From: JACVRW01 sp052038485
GTDB taxonomy: Bacteria; Actinomycetota; Thermoleophilia; Solirubrobacterales; Thermoleophilaceae
Assembly (NCBI GenBank): GCA_052038485.1
Contig: JBQGCL010000066.1
Location: 1 to 64,000, forward strand
Direction: 5' to 3'
Length of the DNA stretch: 64,000 nt
A program made the translations under genes and the position numbers. The notes under the pieces were generated by a model. That model was given only the letters and a program-made list of their open reading frames with translations, was not told the origin of the DNA and made no database searches. This document shows positions 15,693 to 24,736 of this stretch, one piece after another. Positions within the stretch are counted from its first letter, which is position 1. Each line of letters opens with the position of its first letter.

Positions 15693-18017
15693 TCAGGCCT
15701 CGAGCTCGGCGGTCTCGTTGCGGCGCGAGCTGCCGCGCAGCTGGACCGGCGACGCGTGGAGGGCCCGCAGGCGCAGGTCCTTCCAGGTCATCCCCTCGCT
15801 GACGAGAGCCGGCATGCCCATCGTCACCGCGGTCGCGATCTCGACCGCCTGGAGGATGATCCCGTAGGCGAACGCGTCGGTCTTGCCGACGCCGTAAGCG
15901 GACAGCACCGCCACGCAGGCGGCCTGGAAGACGCCCAGGTTCGACGGCGTGGCCGGCAGCGCCGCGGTCACGTTGACGGCGAACAGGACCGCGGCGGCGG
16001 CGCCCAGTCCGGCGTGCTCGTCGAGGCCGAGGGCGACCAGGAGCAGATAGCAGGCGAGCCACTGGATCGCCCAGGCGGCCAGCTGCATCAGGGCCGCCCA
16101 GCCGCCCAGCTTGGGACGCCGGAAGACCTCGAGGCCCGAGCGCACCTGCACCATCGCCCGGCGCGCGACGGCGGCGGCCTGCTGCACACGCTGGAACCGG
16201 CTCGGCTTGCCGCGCCGCAGCAGCCACGGCGTGGCCACCACCAGCGCGAGCAACACGAGCGGCGCGACGGTGGCGATCACGAGTGCGTCCTCGCGCCCGC
16301 GGAAGATCCCGACGGTGGCGAACATCACCGTCCCGAGCGCCACCAGAGCGAGGATGTTGAGCAGGGTCTGGGAGACGATCGAGCCGAGCACGACCGGGAA
16401 GCGGTCGCGCATGCGCCCCAGTCGGCGAGCCACGATCAGCGCGCGCGACGGCTCGCCCAGTCGTGCAGGCATCGTGGCCGACATCAGCACCCCGATCATC
16501 GTGCCGCGTGCGGTGTCGCGCCGGCGCACGCGGACCCCGGGCAGCGCCGCGCGCAGGATCGCGTGCCAGGCCTCGGCGCGGAGCAGCATCGAGGCGCACA
16601 TCAGAGCGAACGCGAGCAGCACCCAGATCGGCGTCGCCGCCAGGAGCGCGCGGCCGATCGGCTCGAGGCCGATCCGGTCGAGCGCGAGGGCGGTCAGGCC
16701 GATGCCGACCGCCGCCCCTCCCACGACGGCGCCGCGGCGCGCCAGCTTGGCGGCGCGGCGACGGCTGCTGGGCGCGTCCTTCACCTCGAGCGACGGCAGT
16801 CGCCGCGGGCGCTGGCGCGGGCCCGGCTCGGCCGGGGCGAAGCCGACGTTCGCGGCCACGCGCGCCGCCCGGGTCGTGGGCTGCGGCTGTTCGATTGCCT
16901 CCTCGTAGACCTCCATCACCTCGCCGGTCACCTGCGGCCAGGCAAAGCGCTCGGCGCGCTCACGGGCGGAGCGGGCCATGCACTGGCGCCGCTCGGGATC
17001 GAGGGCGAGGTCGCGCAGCGCCTCGCCCAGCTCGACCGGGTCACCGGGCGGCACGAGCAGGCCGTCCTGGCGCGAGCGCACGACGTCGCGGTAGCCGGCG
17101 ATGCGCGAGGCGACCACCGGGGTAGACGACGCGAACGCCTCGGTCAGCACCATGCCGAAGCTCTCGCCGCCGAGCGAGGGCGCGCAGAGCAGGTCGGCGT
17201 CGCCGAGCAGGCGCCACTTCTCCTCCTCGGTGACGCGGCCGGCGATCTCGACGCCCTCGGTCTCGAGCAGCAGCGGCGCGACCTCCTCCTGGGTGGCGCC
17301 GGCCACCGTCAGCCGGGCGTCCACGCCGGCGCCGCGCAGCGCCTCGAAAGCGCGCAGCAGCACGGGCAGTCCCTTGCGCCCCTCGGCGCGCCCGACGAAC
17401 AGGATCTCGAGCCGCTCGTGCGGGCGGGCGACACTCGGCCGCGCGGCCGACAGGTCGACGCCGTTCGGGACGATCCGGTAGCGGCCGCCGTAGTAGCGGC
17501 GGGCCGTCCACTCGGCCGCCTCCGAGACGGCGATGCGCGCGTTCAGCTTCGAGTAGAGGCGCCGGAATCCGGCCACGTTCGCGGCGAACGAGTTCGCGAC
17601 CCAGCTCGTCGAGTAGGTGTGAAACGTGCCGACCGTCGGCACGCGCGCGGACTCGATGGCGAACGGGCTGACGGCGAACGCGTTCGGCTCGTGGACGTGG
17701 ACCACGTCGTAGCCGCCGGTGCGCAGCTCCTTGCCCAGCGTGGCCATCGCCTCCGGGAACCAGGACAGGTTGGACACGGCCCCGTTCATCGGGAGGCCGA
17801 GCGTGCGCCCGAGCGGGATCAGGTAATCCGGCATCGGGCGCCGCTCCGGGCGGGCGCCGCGGTGAAGCACACGCGCCAGGCGGTCGTCGGGGTCGTACGG
17901 GGCGAGGAGGCGCGCCTCATGTCCCTGGGCCGTCAGCTCCTGGGCGAGAGCTTCTGCGTGGCGGCCCACACCACCTGGATACGTGTACGAGTAGGGCGAT
18001 ACGAGCGCTACACGCAC
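15693..18017 (-). CDS. Fusion of a GT4 glycosyltransferase with a flippase-like (LPG_synthase_TM/UPF0104) membrane domain
   Basis: The protein has 774 residues from GTG 18017. Residues about 1-385 form a PimA-like GT-B fold (MRVALVSPYSYTYPGGVGRHAEALA; RIVPNGVDLS; GRAEGRKGLPVLLRAF; LLCAPSLGGESFGMVLTEAFA, the GT4 EX7E region). A Pro/Arg-rich linker (385-450) leads to a membrane domain of roughly eight helices (450-750; GVLMSATMPARLGEPSRALIVARR and VNVTAALPATPSNLGVFQAACVAVL are hallmark LPG_synthase_TM motifs). The protein likely glycosylates a lipid at the inner face and moves or anchors it in the same membrane. That coupling is inference. A separate paralogue of the membrane half occurs at 41608. 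TACCAT lies exactly 6 nt before the GTG. Confidence 0.85.
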   Translation of the reverse strand: MRVALVSPYSYTYPGGVGRHAEALAQELTAQGHEARLLAPYDPDDRLARVLHRGARPERRPMPDYLIPLGRTLGLPMNGAVSNLSWFPEAMATLGKELRTGGYDVVHVHEPNAFAVSPFAIESARVPTVGTFHTYSTSWVANSFAANVAGFRRLYSKLNARIAVSEAAEWTARRYYGGRYRIVPNGVDLSAARPSVARPHERLEILFVGRAEGRKGLPVLLRAFEALRGAGVDARLTVAGATQEEVAPLLLETEGVEIAGRVTEEEKWRLLGDADLLCAPSLGGESFGMVLTEAFASSTPVVASRIAGYRDVVRSRQDGLLVPPGDPVELGEALRDLALDPERRQCMARSARERAERFAWPQVTGEVMEVYEEAIEQPQPTTRAARVAANVGFAPAEPGPRQRPRRLPSLEVKDAPSSRRRAAKLARRGAVVGGAAVGIGLTALALDRIGLEPIGRALLAATPIWVLLAFALMCASMLLRAEAWHAILRAALPGVRVRRRDTARGTMIGVLMSATMPARLGEPSRALIVARRLGRMRDRFPVVLGSIVSQTLLNILALVALGTVMFATVGIFRGREDALVIATVAPLVLLALVVATPWLLRRGKPSRFQRVQQAAAVARRAMVQVRSGLEVFRRPKLGGWAALMQLAAWAIQWLACYLLLVALGLDEHAGLGAAAAVLFAVNVTAALPATPSNLGVFQAACVAVLSAYGVGKTDAFAYGIILQAVEIATAVTMGMPALVSEGMTWKDLRLRALHASPVQLRGSSRRNETAELEA

Positions 18018-18023
18018 ACGCGG

Positions 18024-18029
18024 ATGGTA
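18024..18029 (-). promoter_or_regulatory. -10 box for a leaderless transcript of the GT4-flippase gene
   Basis: TACCAT (minus strand) is followed by 6 bases and GTG 18017. The expected transcription start falls on the start codon. No Shine-Dalgarno is present. Confidence 0.45.
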
Positions 18030-18044
18030 GCTGCCCGCCGGTCG

Positions 18045-18602
18045 TTACCCCTGGGCGGGCAGAGGCGCCGCCTTCACGCTGCCCTCTCGCTTCGCGTCCG
18101 TCTGCGGCAGCAGGCGCAGCGTCACGACCAGGAAGCCGATGCCGCTCAACAGCAGGGCGAACCCCATCACGATCGCGAACGTCGCGACCGACTCGGCGAA
18201 ATACGCGGTGTTGAGCGCAGTGCTCAGCGCGGTCTCCGTGACCCAGAGCTGGCGGATCGGGTTCTCGACCGGCTTGCCGCTCTTCGGGTCGGTGGCCGCC
18301 TGCTTCTCGTCGTCGGTCGGCTTGCCGTTGTCGTCGAGGAAGCGGCCGATCTCGGCGTAGGTCAGCCCGCCGGTCGCCTCCAGCGTGTGCTTGCGCATCA
18401 CGTTTGCGAAGGCCTCAGCCTCCGAGCCGGTGTCGACCTTCTGGTTCGGGATGGTCGAGTCGGGCGTGCCGACGATGTGCTCGCGGGCGAGGTCGTCGTG
18501 GACGCGATCGCGGCCGTTGAAGCCGACGATCGTGGCCCCGATGCCGAGGGCGATCAAGATGATGCTGGCGGCGATACCGCCGTACCTGAACAACCTGCGC
18601 AT
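18045..18602 (-). CDS. Two-helix membrane protein of unknown function
   Basis: The protein has 185 residues from ATG 18602, with a good Shine-Dalgarno (CGGAGG, 10 nt). One membrane helix lies at the N-terminus (YGGIAASIILIALGIGATIVGFNG) and one near the C-terminus (ESVATFAIVMGFALLLSGIGFLVV). The ~100-residue part between them is acidic (DDNGKPTDDEKQAATDPKSGK) and probably faces outside. No family is recognised with certainty. It lies just upstream of, and on the same strand as, the GT4-flippase gene, with 27 bases between, but that gene has its own -10. A possible -10 (GATAGT) is present about 30 bases before the Shine-Dalgarno. Confidence 0.8.
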   Translation of the reverse strand: MRRLFRYGGIAASIILIALGIGATIVGFNGRDRVHDDLAREHIVGTPDSTIPNQKVDTGSEAEAFANVMRKHTLEATGGLTYAEIGRFLDDNGKPTDDEKQAATDPKSGKPVENPIRQLWVTETALSTALNTAYFAESVATFAIVMGFALLLSGIGFLVVTLRLLPQTDAKREGSVKAAPLPAQG

Positions 18603-18677
18603 GATGGTTTTCCTCCGAAGTTGGCGTCGGAGGCACTATCGGCGCGCGCGGCGTGACCCGGCATCCGGGCCGGTCAC

Positions 18678-18699
18678 GCAAAACCGTGCGGCAAAACCG
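18678..18699. repeat. Direct repeat of GCAAAACCG in a divergent promoter region
   Basis: GCAAAACCG occurs at 18678-18686 and 18691-18699, a 13-bp period, about one helical turn. It sits between the divergent genes at 18602 and 18715 and could be a pair of regulator half-sites. The intergenic stretch (18603-18714) shows nothing else clear. Confidence 0.35.
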
Positions 18700-18714
18700 C
18701 AAGACTGTGTCGGG

Positions 18715-19413
18715 TTGACCGAGCAGCGCAACTACGTGAAGTACACGTTCCTCAAGGTCGATCCCGCCTGGCGGCGGCGGTCGGCTGAGGAGCGGGCGGC
18801 CGACAAGGCCGAGTTCCTCGCCGCCTGCCGCGAGTTCGGCGCCGACCACTTCCTGCGCGCCTATTCGCTGGTCGGCACGCGCGGCGACTGCGACCTGATG
18901 GTGCGCGCGCTCGCGCGCACGCTCGAGCCGATCCACGAGCTGCACGTGCTGCTCAACCAGAGCGGGCTGATGCGCTACGCCGAGATCGCCCACTCCTATC
19001 TCGCGATGACGAAGGAGTCGCCCTACTCGGACGAGCCCGACAAGCCGCTCGCGCCACGAGCGGGCGCCGACTCGAAGTACTTCATCGTCTACCCGATGTG
19101 GAAGAAGCGCGACTGGTACCGCCTGCCGGGCGAGGAGCGCATGCGCATCATGCGCGAGCACATCGAGGTCGCCCGCCGCTTCCCCGGCATCGACACCAAC
19201 ACCGCCTACTCGTTCGGCCTGGACGACCAGGAGTTCGTGGTCGCCTTCGACGCCAACGACCCGGCCGAGTTCCTCGACCTAGTCCAGGAGCTGCGCGCGA
19301 CCGAGTCGAGCACCTACACCGAGTCCGAGACGCCGATCTTCACCTGCATCTCGGTGTCGCTGGAGCGAGCGCTGGACGCGCTCGACGGCGAAGCGGTGCG
19401 GGCGCCGGCGTAG
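18715..19413 (+). CDS. Chlorite dismutase-family heme protein (HemQ-like coproheme decarboxylase)
   Basis: The protein has 232 residues from TTG 18715 (MTEQRNYVKYTFLKVDPAWRR). It shows the Cld-family dimeric alpha/beta-barrel halves and a C-terminal block close to actinobacterial HemQ: YFIVYPMWKKRDWYRLPGEERMRIMREHIEVARRFP, DDQEFVVAFDAND and LRATESSTYTESETPIFTC. The REH histidine is the likely heme-iron ligand. HemQ converts coproheme III to heme b in Gram-positive bacteria. True chlorite dismutases need a distal Arg that cannot be located safely here, so HemQ or a HemQ-like heme protein is the better call. No other heme gene is adjacent. Confidence 0.8.
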   Translation: MTEQRNYVKYTFLKVDPAWRRRSAEERAADKAEFLAACREFGADHFLRAYSLVGTRGDCDLMVRALARTLEPIHELHVLLNQSGLMRYAEIAHSYLAMTKESPYSDEPDKPLAPRAGADSKYFIVYPMWKKRDWYRLPGEERMRIMREHIEVARRFPGIDTNTAYSFGLDDQEFVVAFDANDPAEFLDLVQELRATESSTYTESETPIFTCISVSLERALDALDGEAVRAPA

Positions 19414-19456
19414 GCCGCCGCGAGCGAACCGCCCCGCTGCGACGAAGCCCGCGGCG

Positions 19457-20836
19457 CTAAGGGACGCGGCTGCGCGCCGCGTCCAGCAGCTCTTCGGTCG
19501 TCGTCAGCTTCACGCGCGGGCGTCCGTGGGGTTCGCCGGCGGCCTTCTCGGCCGCGTCGATGGCTTCCCAGCCGGCGTAGGTGACGTGCCCGGGCGCGCG
19601 TTCGGCGAGCAGCTCCTCGAGCGCCTCGCGGCTTGGGTCGGCCGGCTCGTTGAGGCGGCCGGCGTCCATGTCCTCGAGCAGCTCGTCGACGGTCTCCTGG
19701 GCGTCGCGCTTGTTGGTCCCGATGATCCCGGTCGGGCCGCGCTTGATCCATCCGACCACATAGTCGCCGCGCAGCTGCTCGCCGTTCTCGTCGAGGATGC
19801 GCCCGGCCTCGTGCGGGATCGTCCCGCGCTTCTCGTCGAACGGGAGCCCTTCCAGCGGGGTGCCCTTGTAGCCGATCGAGCGGAACACGAGCCCGCAGCT
19901 GAGCTCCTCGATCGTGTCGGTCGAGCAGGCGCGCAGCCCGGTGCCCTCGTCGCGCAGCTCGTTGCGGCAGATGCGGATGCCCTCGACGTGACTCTCGCCC
20001 AGCAGCTCGAGCGGCGAGACGAGGAAGCGCAGCACGATCCGGCGCCGCTTGCCCTCCGGCGAGCGGCCCGCGTAGCCGGTCAGGATGTCGACGTTCTTGC
20101 GTGCGGTCGCGCTCGCCTCACCCTCCAGCCAGGCGCGGCTGAGCGGGTCGAGCTCCACGTCGCGCGCGTCGACGAACACGTCGGCGTCCGTCATCTCGCC
20201 GAGCTCGAGCAGCTCCGGGTTCGTGAACGCCGCCTGGGCGGGGCCGCGCCGGCCGAGCACGACGATCTCCTCGATCTTGCTCTCGGAGAGCACGTCGAGC
20301 GCATGGTCGGCCACGTCGGTCTGGGCCAGCTCGTCGCGCGTTAGCGCGAGCATCCGGGCCACGTCTGCGGCCACGTTGCCGTTGCCCACCACGATCGCGC
20401 GCTCGCAGGACAGGTCGAATTCGAGCTCGCGGTAGTCGGGGTGGCCGTTGTACCAGGCGACGAACTCCGTGGCCGCCCAGCTGCCGGGCAGGTCCTCCCC
20501 GGGGATGCCCATGCGCCGGTCGGTCTGGGCGCCGACCGCGTAGATCACCGCGTGGTAGCGGGCGTGCAGGTCGTCGTGCGTGACCTGCGTGCCGTACTCG
20601 ACGTTGCCGAAGAAGCGGAACTCCGGGTGCGACGCGGTTTTCTCGTAGACGCGGCTGACCGCCTTGATGTTGGGGTGGTCGGGCGCCACGCCCCCGCGCA
20701 CCAGGCCCCAAGGCGTCGGCAGGCGGTCGTAGACGTCGACCTGCACGTCCAAGTCAGGGCGTGACTTGCAGTTGAGCAGGTGCCCGGCGGCGTAGAAGCC
20801 GGACGGCCCCGAGCCGATGATCGCCACGCGCAGCAT
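19457..20836 (-). CDS. fprA: FprA-type ferredoxin/adrenodoxin-NADP+ reductase
   Basis: The protein has 459 residues, the usual length of actinobacterial FprA (456). It has an N-terminal FAD-binding motif (VAIIGSGPSGFYAAGHLL), the characteristic RLPTPWGLVRGGVAPDHPNIKAV stretch, an NADP-binding motif (AIVVGNGNVAADVARML) and the C-terminal GWIKRGPTGIIGTNKRDAQETV, typical of adrenodoxin-reductase-like enzymes. It passes electrons from NADPH to ferredoxin and so can supply P450s such as the one at 33800. TAGACT lies 9 nt before ATG 20836 as a possible -10. It converges with the HemQ-like gene; the 43-base gap has CGCCGCG/CGCGGCG arms that might form a weak terminator. Confidence 0.93.
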   Translation of the reverse strand: MLRVAIIGSGPSGFYAAGHLLNCKSRPDLDVQVDVYDRLPTPWGLVRGGVAPDHPNIKAVSRVYEKTASHPEFRFFGNVEYGTQVTHDDLHARYHAVIYAVGAQTDRRMGIPGEDLPGSWAATEFVAWYNGHPDYRELEFDLSCERAIVVGNGNVAADVARMLALTRDELAQTDVADHALDVLSESKIEEIVVLGRRGPAQAAFTNPELLELGEMTDADVFVDARDVELDPLSRAWLEGEASATARKNVDILTGYAGRSPEGKRRRIVLRFLVSPLELLGESHVEGIRICRNELRDEGTGLRACSTDTIEELSCGLVFRSIGYKGTPLEGLPFDEKRGTIPHEAGRILDENGEQLRGDYVVGWIKRGPTGIIGTNKRDAQETVDELLEDMDAGRLNEPADPSREALEELLAERAPGHVTYAGWEAIDAAEKAAGEPHGRPRVKLTTTEELLDAARSRVP

Positions 20837-20899
20837 GGACGGCCCAGTCTAGAAGCGGGCCCGCGCGCGGAGTGGCCCGATTCCGCCGCAGGCGCGGAG

Positions 20900-21982
20900 C
20901 TAGCCCCGCCGTCCCTTGCCGTGTGATCCGGCGACGGCCTCCTCGTCCTCCATCACCAGATCGATGGCGGACACGGTCTCGACGGACTTGACGGTGACCT
21001 CCTCGTCGGCCTCGGCCTCGAGCTCCTCGACCTCGACGTCCTCGTCCTCCTCGACCTCGACGCCCTCGTCGCCGGACTCGGCGTCGTCGCCGTCGTCCTC
21101 GTGGGGCTCGACCTCCTCGGTCTCGGCCGCAGGCATCTCCGTGGTCTCGGCCGAGGACGGCTCCTCGGTCTCGGCGACCGGCAGATCCTCCATCCGCGGC
21201 TCGGCATCCTCCTCGGAAGCGGCCTCCGAGGGAGCGGCCTCCGCGCGGGCGGCCTCCGCCTCCGCGGCCTCCGCCTCGAGGGTGGCCGCCGGCGGCAGCT
21301 CCTCGATCTGGGGCTCGGGCTCCGGCTCGGCCTCCCGCTCGGGATCCTCGGTCACGGCACTGACGTCGGAAGCGAGCTCCACGAGGGCGGGCGAAGCGAC
21401 CTCGGGCTCGACGACCGGCTCGGCCTCGAGGACCGGCTCGGCCTCAGCGACCGGTTCCGGCGCGTCGGCGAACGCCGGTCCGGACTCCGCGATCGGCGCC
21501 CGCGAGGCGGCGGCGGGCCTCTCCGGCGCGCTCATGTCGGTCGCCGGCGCCGGCTTGTCCGCCGACACGATCATGGTCCCGCCGACCAGGTCGCCGAGGC
21601 GGCCACGGCGCTCGCGGGTCGCCAGCATCACGATCAGCCCGACCAGGTAGAAGAAGAGCCCGTCGATCAGCCGCAATACGGTCCGCAGCGCGACTTCGCG
21701 CATGCCGGCCGGCTGGCCGTTGACGTCCACAACGCGGATGTTCATCACGCGCTTGCCGAGCGTCTGGCCGTTGCCCGACTCCATTGCGAAGTAGTAGTAG
21801 AGCGCCCAGCCGATCCCCACGGCGATGAGGGCGCCGCCCGCGTCGGGCGCGTCCAGCTTCCCGGCGGCGGCCAGGATCACGGCGTACCCCACGGCGACGA
21901 TCGCAAGATCGATCAGCGCGGCGAGCACGCGGCGGTTGTCCAGCGCAGAGCCGGAAGCGGGCATGGCGGATGCACGAGCCAT
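20900..21982 (-). CDS. RDD-family membrane protein with a long acidic C-terminal tail
   Basis: The protein has 360 residues from ATG 21982, which has AGGGGG at 10 nt; the GTG at 21991 lies too near it. Residues about 15-150 are an RDD domain with three to four helices and the hallmark RVLAALIDLAI, GQTLGKRVMNIRVVD and LRLIDGLFFYLVGLIVML. From about 160 to the end the sequence is very rich in Glu, Ala, Pro, Ser and Asp, with almost no hydrophobic core, and is surely disordered and strongly negative. RDD domains have been linked to transport, but the function here is unknown. The gene is divergent from ppx; the 91-base gap contains CACCCC/GGGGTG arms. Confidence 0.85.
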   Translation of the reverse strand: MARASAMPASGSALDNRRVLAALIDLAIVAVGYAVILAAAGKLDAPDAGGALIAVGIGWALYYYFAMESGNGQTLGKRVMNIRVVDVNGQPAGMREVALRTVLRLIDGLFFYLVGLIVMLATRERRGRLGDLVGGTMIVSADKPAPATDMSAPERPAAASRAPIAESGPAFADAPEPVAEAEPVLEAEPVVEPEVASPALVELASDVSAVTEDPEREAEPEPEPQIEELPPAATLEAEAAEAEAARAEAAPSEAASEEDAEPRMEDLPVAETEEPSSAETTEMPAAETEEVEPHEDDGDDAESGDEGVEVEEDEDVEVEELEAEADEEVTVKSVETVSAIDLVMEDEEAVAGSHGKGRRG

Positions 21983-22073
21983 GGTGTTCACACCCCCTAG
22001 ATCGGCCGTTTGGGGTGGTCCCCTTAGACCCGCAAGGGCCGCTTGGACGGCGGTGAGACATGATCCGCCTCCA

Positions 22074-23579
22074 ATGGAGCGCGTGGCGGTAGCCGACCTC
22101 GGCTCGAACTCGTGGCGATTGGTCGTCTACGGCTACGAGCCCGGCACCCCCTGGTGGAGCCCGGTCGACGAGATCCGCGAAGCCGTGCGCATCGGCGCCG
22201 GGATGGGCGAGCGGCGCGAGCTGCAGCCCGAGCGGATCGACCGCGCCGTCCACACCGCGGCCGTGTTCGCGTCCTTCTGCCGGGCATCTGGGATCGACAC
22301 CGTGGAGGCGGTCGCCACCAGCGCGATCCGAGACGCCGCCAACAGCGAGGAGCTGCTGGGCGCCATCCGCGCGCAGACCGGGCTCCAGCCGCGCGTGATC
22401 AGCGGGCGCGAGGAGGCCCGCTACGGCTGGCTCGCGATCGCCAACTCGACGACGCTCGACGACGGCTTCGGGCTCGACATCGGGGGCGGCAGCATCCAGG
22501 TGATGCGGATCGCCGGCCGGCGGCTGGCGGAGGCGGACTCGCTGCCGCTCGGGTCGGTGCGCGTCAGCGAGGAGTTCCTGCCCGGCGAGAAGGCGCCCGC
22601 CAAGGCGATCAAGGCGCTGCGCAAGCGCGTCGAGGCCGACCTGGAGGAGCTCGGCTGGTGGGGAGAGGGCGGGCGGCTCGTGGGAATCGGCGGCACGATC
22701 CGCAACCTCGCGATGGCGGCGATGCGGCGCGCCGAGCTCCCGCTCGCCGACGTGCAGGGCTTCGCGCTCGGACGCGATGCGCTCGAGGATCTGATCGACG
22801 TGCTCGCCACCCGGCCCGCCTCGAAGCGCGGCGAGCTGAGCGGCATCAAGCCGGACCGCGGCGACGTGATCCTCGGCGGGGCGCTGGTGCTGGCGGCCGC
22901 GATCGACAGCGGCGGCTTCGAGGGCATCGAGGTCACCGAGGCGGGCCTGCGCGAGGGCGTCTTCTTCGAGCGCCTGCTCGGCGACCGCGAGCTGTTCGAC
23001 GACGTGCGCGTGGAGTCGGTCGAGAACCTCGCCCACCGCTTCAACAGCGAGCCCGATCACGTCGGCCGCGTGGCGACGCTGTCGCTCGAGATGTTCGACG
23101 GGCTTGCCGCCGCCGGGCTGCACGAGCTGGGCGACGCGGAACGCGAGCTGCTCTGGGCCGCCTGCGTGCTGCACGACATCGGCACGGCGATCGACTACGA
23201 GGACCACCACCGCCACTCGGCCTACCTGATCACCAACGCCGGCCTGCCCGGGTTCGACCCGCGCGAGCTGGTCCTGATCAGCCTGATCGCGCGCTACCAC
23301 CGCAAGGGCGACCCCGACGCCTCCGAGCTGGGCGCGCTCGCGCAGCAAGGCGACGCCGAGCGGCTTCGGCTGCTGTGCGCGATCATCCGCCTGGCCGAGC
23401 AGCTCGAGCGCAGCCGCGACGGGGCGATCCGCAACGTCAGCGTCGCCACCGCGAACGGCGCCGTCCGGCTAGCCGCCGACGGCGACCCTGCGCTGGAGAC
23501 GACCGTCCCGATCTGGGCGGCCCGCCAGAGCGCCGGCCTGCTCGCGGAGGCGCTCGACCGCGAGGTGGAGATCGCGTGA
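22074..23579 (+). CDS. Ppx/GppA-family exopolyphosphatase with HD-like C-terminal domain
   Basis: The protein has 501 residues from ATG 22074. The N-terminal actin-like ATPase fold shows VAVADLGSNSWRLVVYGY (phosphate 1), VATSAIRDAANS, FGLDIGGGSIQVMRI (phosphate 2 loop) and LVGIGGTIRNLA (adenosine motif). The C-terminal half (about 310-500) is an HD-type helical domain (VLHDIGTAIDYEDHHRHSAYLI, HD pair present). The family cleaves polyphosphate or pppGpp. The two cannot be told apart here. It overlaps the downstream MFS gene (GTGA), so the two are co-transcribed. Confidence 0.9.
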   Translation: MERVAVADLGSNSWRLVVYGYEPGTPWWSPVDEIREAVRIGAGMGERRELQPERIDRAVHTAAVFASFCRASGIDTVEAVATSAIRDAANSEELLGAIRAQTGLQPRVISGREEARYGWLAIANSTTLDDGFGLDIGGGSIQVMRIAGRRLAEADSLPLGSVRVSEEFLPGEKAPAKAIKALRKRVEADLEELGWWGEGGRLVGIGGTIRNLAMAAMRRAELPLADVQGFALGRDALEDLIDVLATRPASKRGELSGIKPDRGDVILGGALVLAAAIDSGGFEGIEVTEAGLREGVFFERLLGDRELFDDVRVESVENLAHRFNSEPDHVGRVATLSLEMFDGLAAAGLHELGDAERELLWAACVLHDIGTAIDYEDHHRHSAYLITNAGLPGFDPRELVLISLIARYHRKGDPDASELGALAQQGDAERLRLLCAIIRLAEQLERSRDGAIRNVSVATANGAVRLAADGDPALETTVPIWAARQSAGLLAEALDREVEIA

Positions 23580-24736
23580 TCCGGCGAGCCGCGGCGTCGC
23601 TGCCGCTCGCGATCGTGGCGCTCGACGTGGCCGTGGTGGGGGTGCTGCTGCCGGACATCCGGCTCGACCTCGGGTCGTCGGCGTCCGGCGGGCAGTGGGT
23701 GCTGAACGCGTACCTGCTGGCGGCCGCCGTGGTGCTGTTCGTGCCGCGCCGGGCGCCGCTCGCCGCGGGCGCGCTCGCGCTCGCCGCCGGCGCGGTTGTC
23801 TGCGCCACGGCCGACTCGACCGCCGCGCTGGTGGCCGGCCGCGCCGTGGAGGGCGCGGGCGCCGGTGCCCTGCTCGCCTACGTCGCGACGCCCCAGCTCG
23901 CCCTGCCCGCGCTGGCGCTGGCATTCGGCCCGCTGCTGGGCGGGGTGCTCGCGCAGGAGAACTGGTGGCACCTGTACTTCTGGGCGGGCGTGCCGCTCGC
24001 CGTCGCAGCAGCAGCCGGCGCGGCACTGACGCCGCCGCCGCGCGACGAGCGCACGGGTTCGCTGCTGTTCGCCGCCGGCCTGGTCGCGATCGTCGTCGTG
24101 CTCGTCCAGGCCGAGCCGTGGGGGCTCAGCTGGCCGGCGCTCGCGCTCGCCGCCGCCGGGTTGGGCGTCGCGCTGCGCAGGCTGCCCGGCGCGGTATTCG
24201 CCTGGGCCACGCTCGCCGGCTGCCTGACCGCCCTGCTGTTCCTGATGCCGGAGTACTTCCAGCTCGTGCGCAACCTGTCCGGGTCACGCAGCGGGATCCT
24301 GATGCTCGCACTGACGCTTCCCACGGTCTGCGTTGCGCTGGTCGGGAAGAGGCTCCCCGCACTCGGCGTCGCCGGCGCGATCTGCGCCGCCGCCGGCCTG
24401 GCCCTGCTGATCGCGATCGAGCCCCACTCGCGCTACGCGCTGCTGATCGTCGCGCTCGGACTCGCGGGCACCGGGATCGGAGCGGTCGCAAGCGGGCTGC
24501 GCGGGGCAGGGGTCGAGCCGCTGCTCGCCGGCGCCGCGCTCGGTCTCGCGGTCGCCGGGGCGGGCTTCCAACTCGAGCAGGCCGACCAGCGCGACTCGGG
24601 CGCGACCTTTCAGGACGCGCTCGCGTCCGGCGTGAGCTGGGCAGCGGTGCTCCTGCTCGCGCTGCTGGTCGCGGCGGCGTTCGCGCTCGCCGCTACGCGA
24701 GCGTCGTCCGAAGCTCGCCCAGCTGCGGAGAGCTGA
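23576..24736 (+). CDS. MFS transporter, short form
   Basis: The protein has 386 residues from GTG 23576, overlapping ppx by 4 bases. The N-terminal helix and the LDVAVVGVLLPDIRLDLGSSASGGQWVLNAYLLAAAVVL block resemble DHA2 (EmrB/QacA-like) drug exporters, including the D1 and WVxxAY motif A area. The chain is shorter than the 14-helix members (about 450-500), with roughly 10-12 hydrophobic segments. AGAGFQLEQADQRDSGATFQDALASGVSWAAVLLLALL near the end is a typical last pair. Substrate is unknown. It converges with the FAH-family gene by 44 bases. Confidence 0.8.
   Translation: MIRRAAASLPLAIVALDVAVVGVLLPDIRLDLGSSASGGQWVLNAYLLAAAVVLFVPRRAPLAAGALALAAGAVVCATADSTAALVAGRAVEGAGAGALLAYVATPQLALPALALAFGPLLGGVLAQENWWHLYFWAGVPLAVAAAAGAALTPPPRDERTGSLLFAAGLVAIVVVLVQAEPWGLSWPALALAAAGLGVALRRLPGAVFAWATLAGCLTALLFLMPEYFQLVRNLSGSRSGILMLALTLPTVCVALVGKRLPALGVAGAICAAAGLALLIAIEPHSRYALLIVALGLAGTGIGAVASGLRGAGVEPLLAGAALGLAVAGAGFQLEQADQRDSGATFQDALASGVSWAAVLLLALLVAAAFALAATRASSEARPAAES

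Noticed and set aside
13973..18017. Protease and GT4-flippase as one operon with metH
   Set aside because: The dyad between protease and metH, and a separate -10 at the glycosyltransferase gene, argue for separate units.
19414..19456. CGCCGCG/CGCGGCG arms as a bidirectional terminator
   Set aside because: The loop is 27 bases and no U-run exists; it may still be a weak terminator but cannot be supported.
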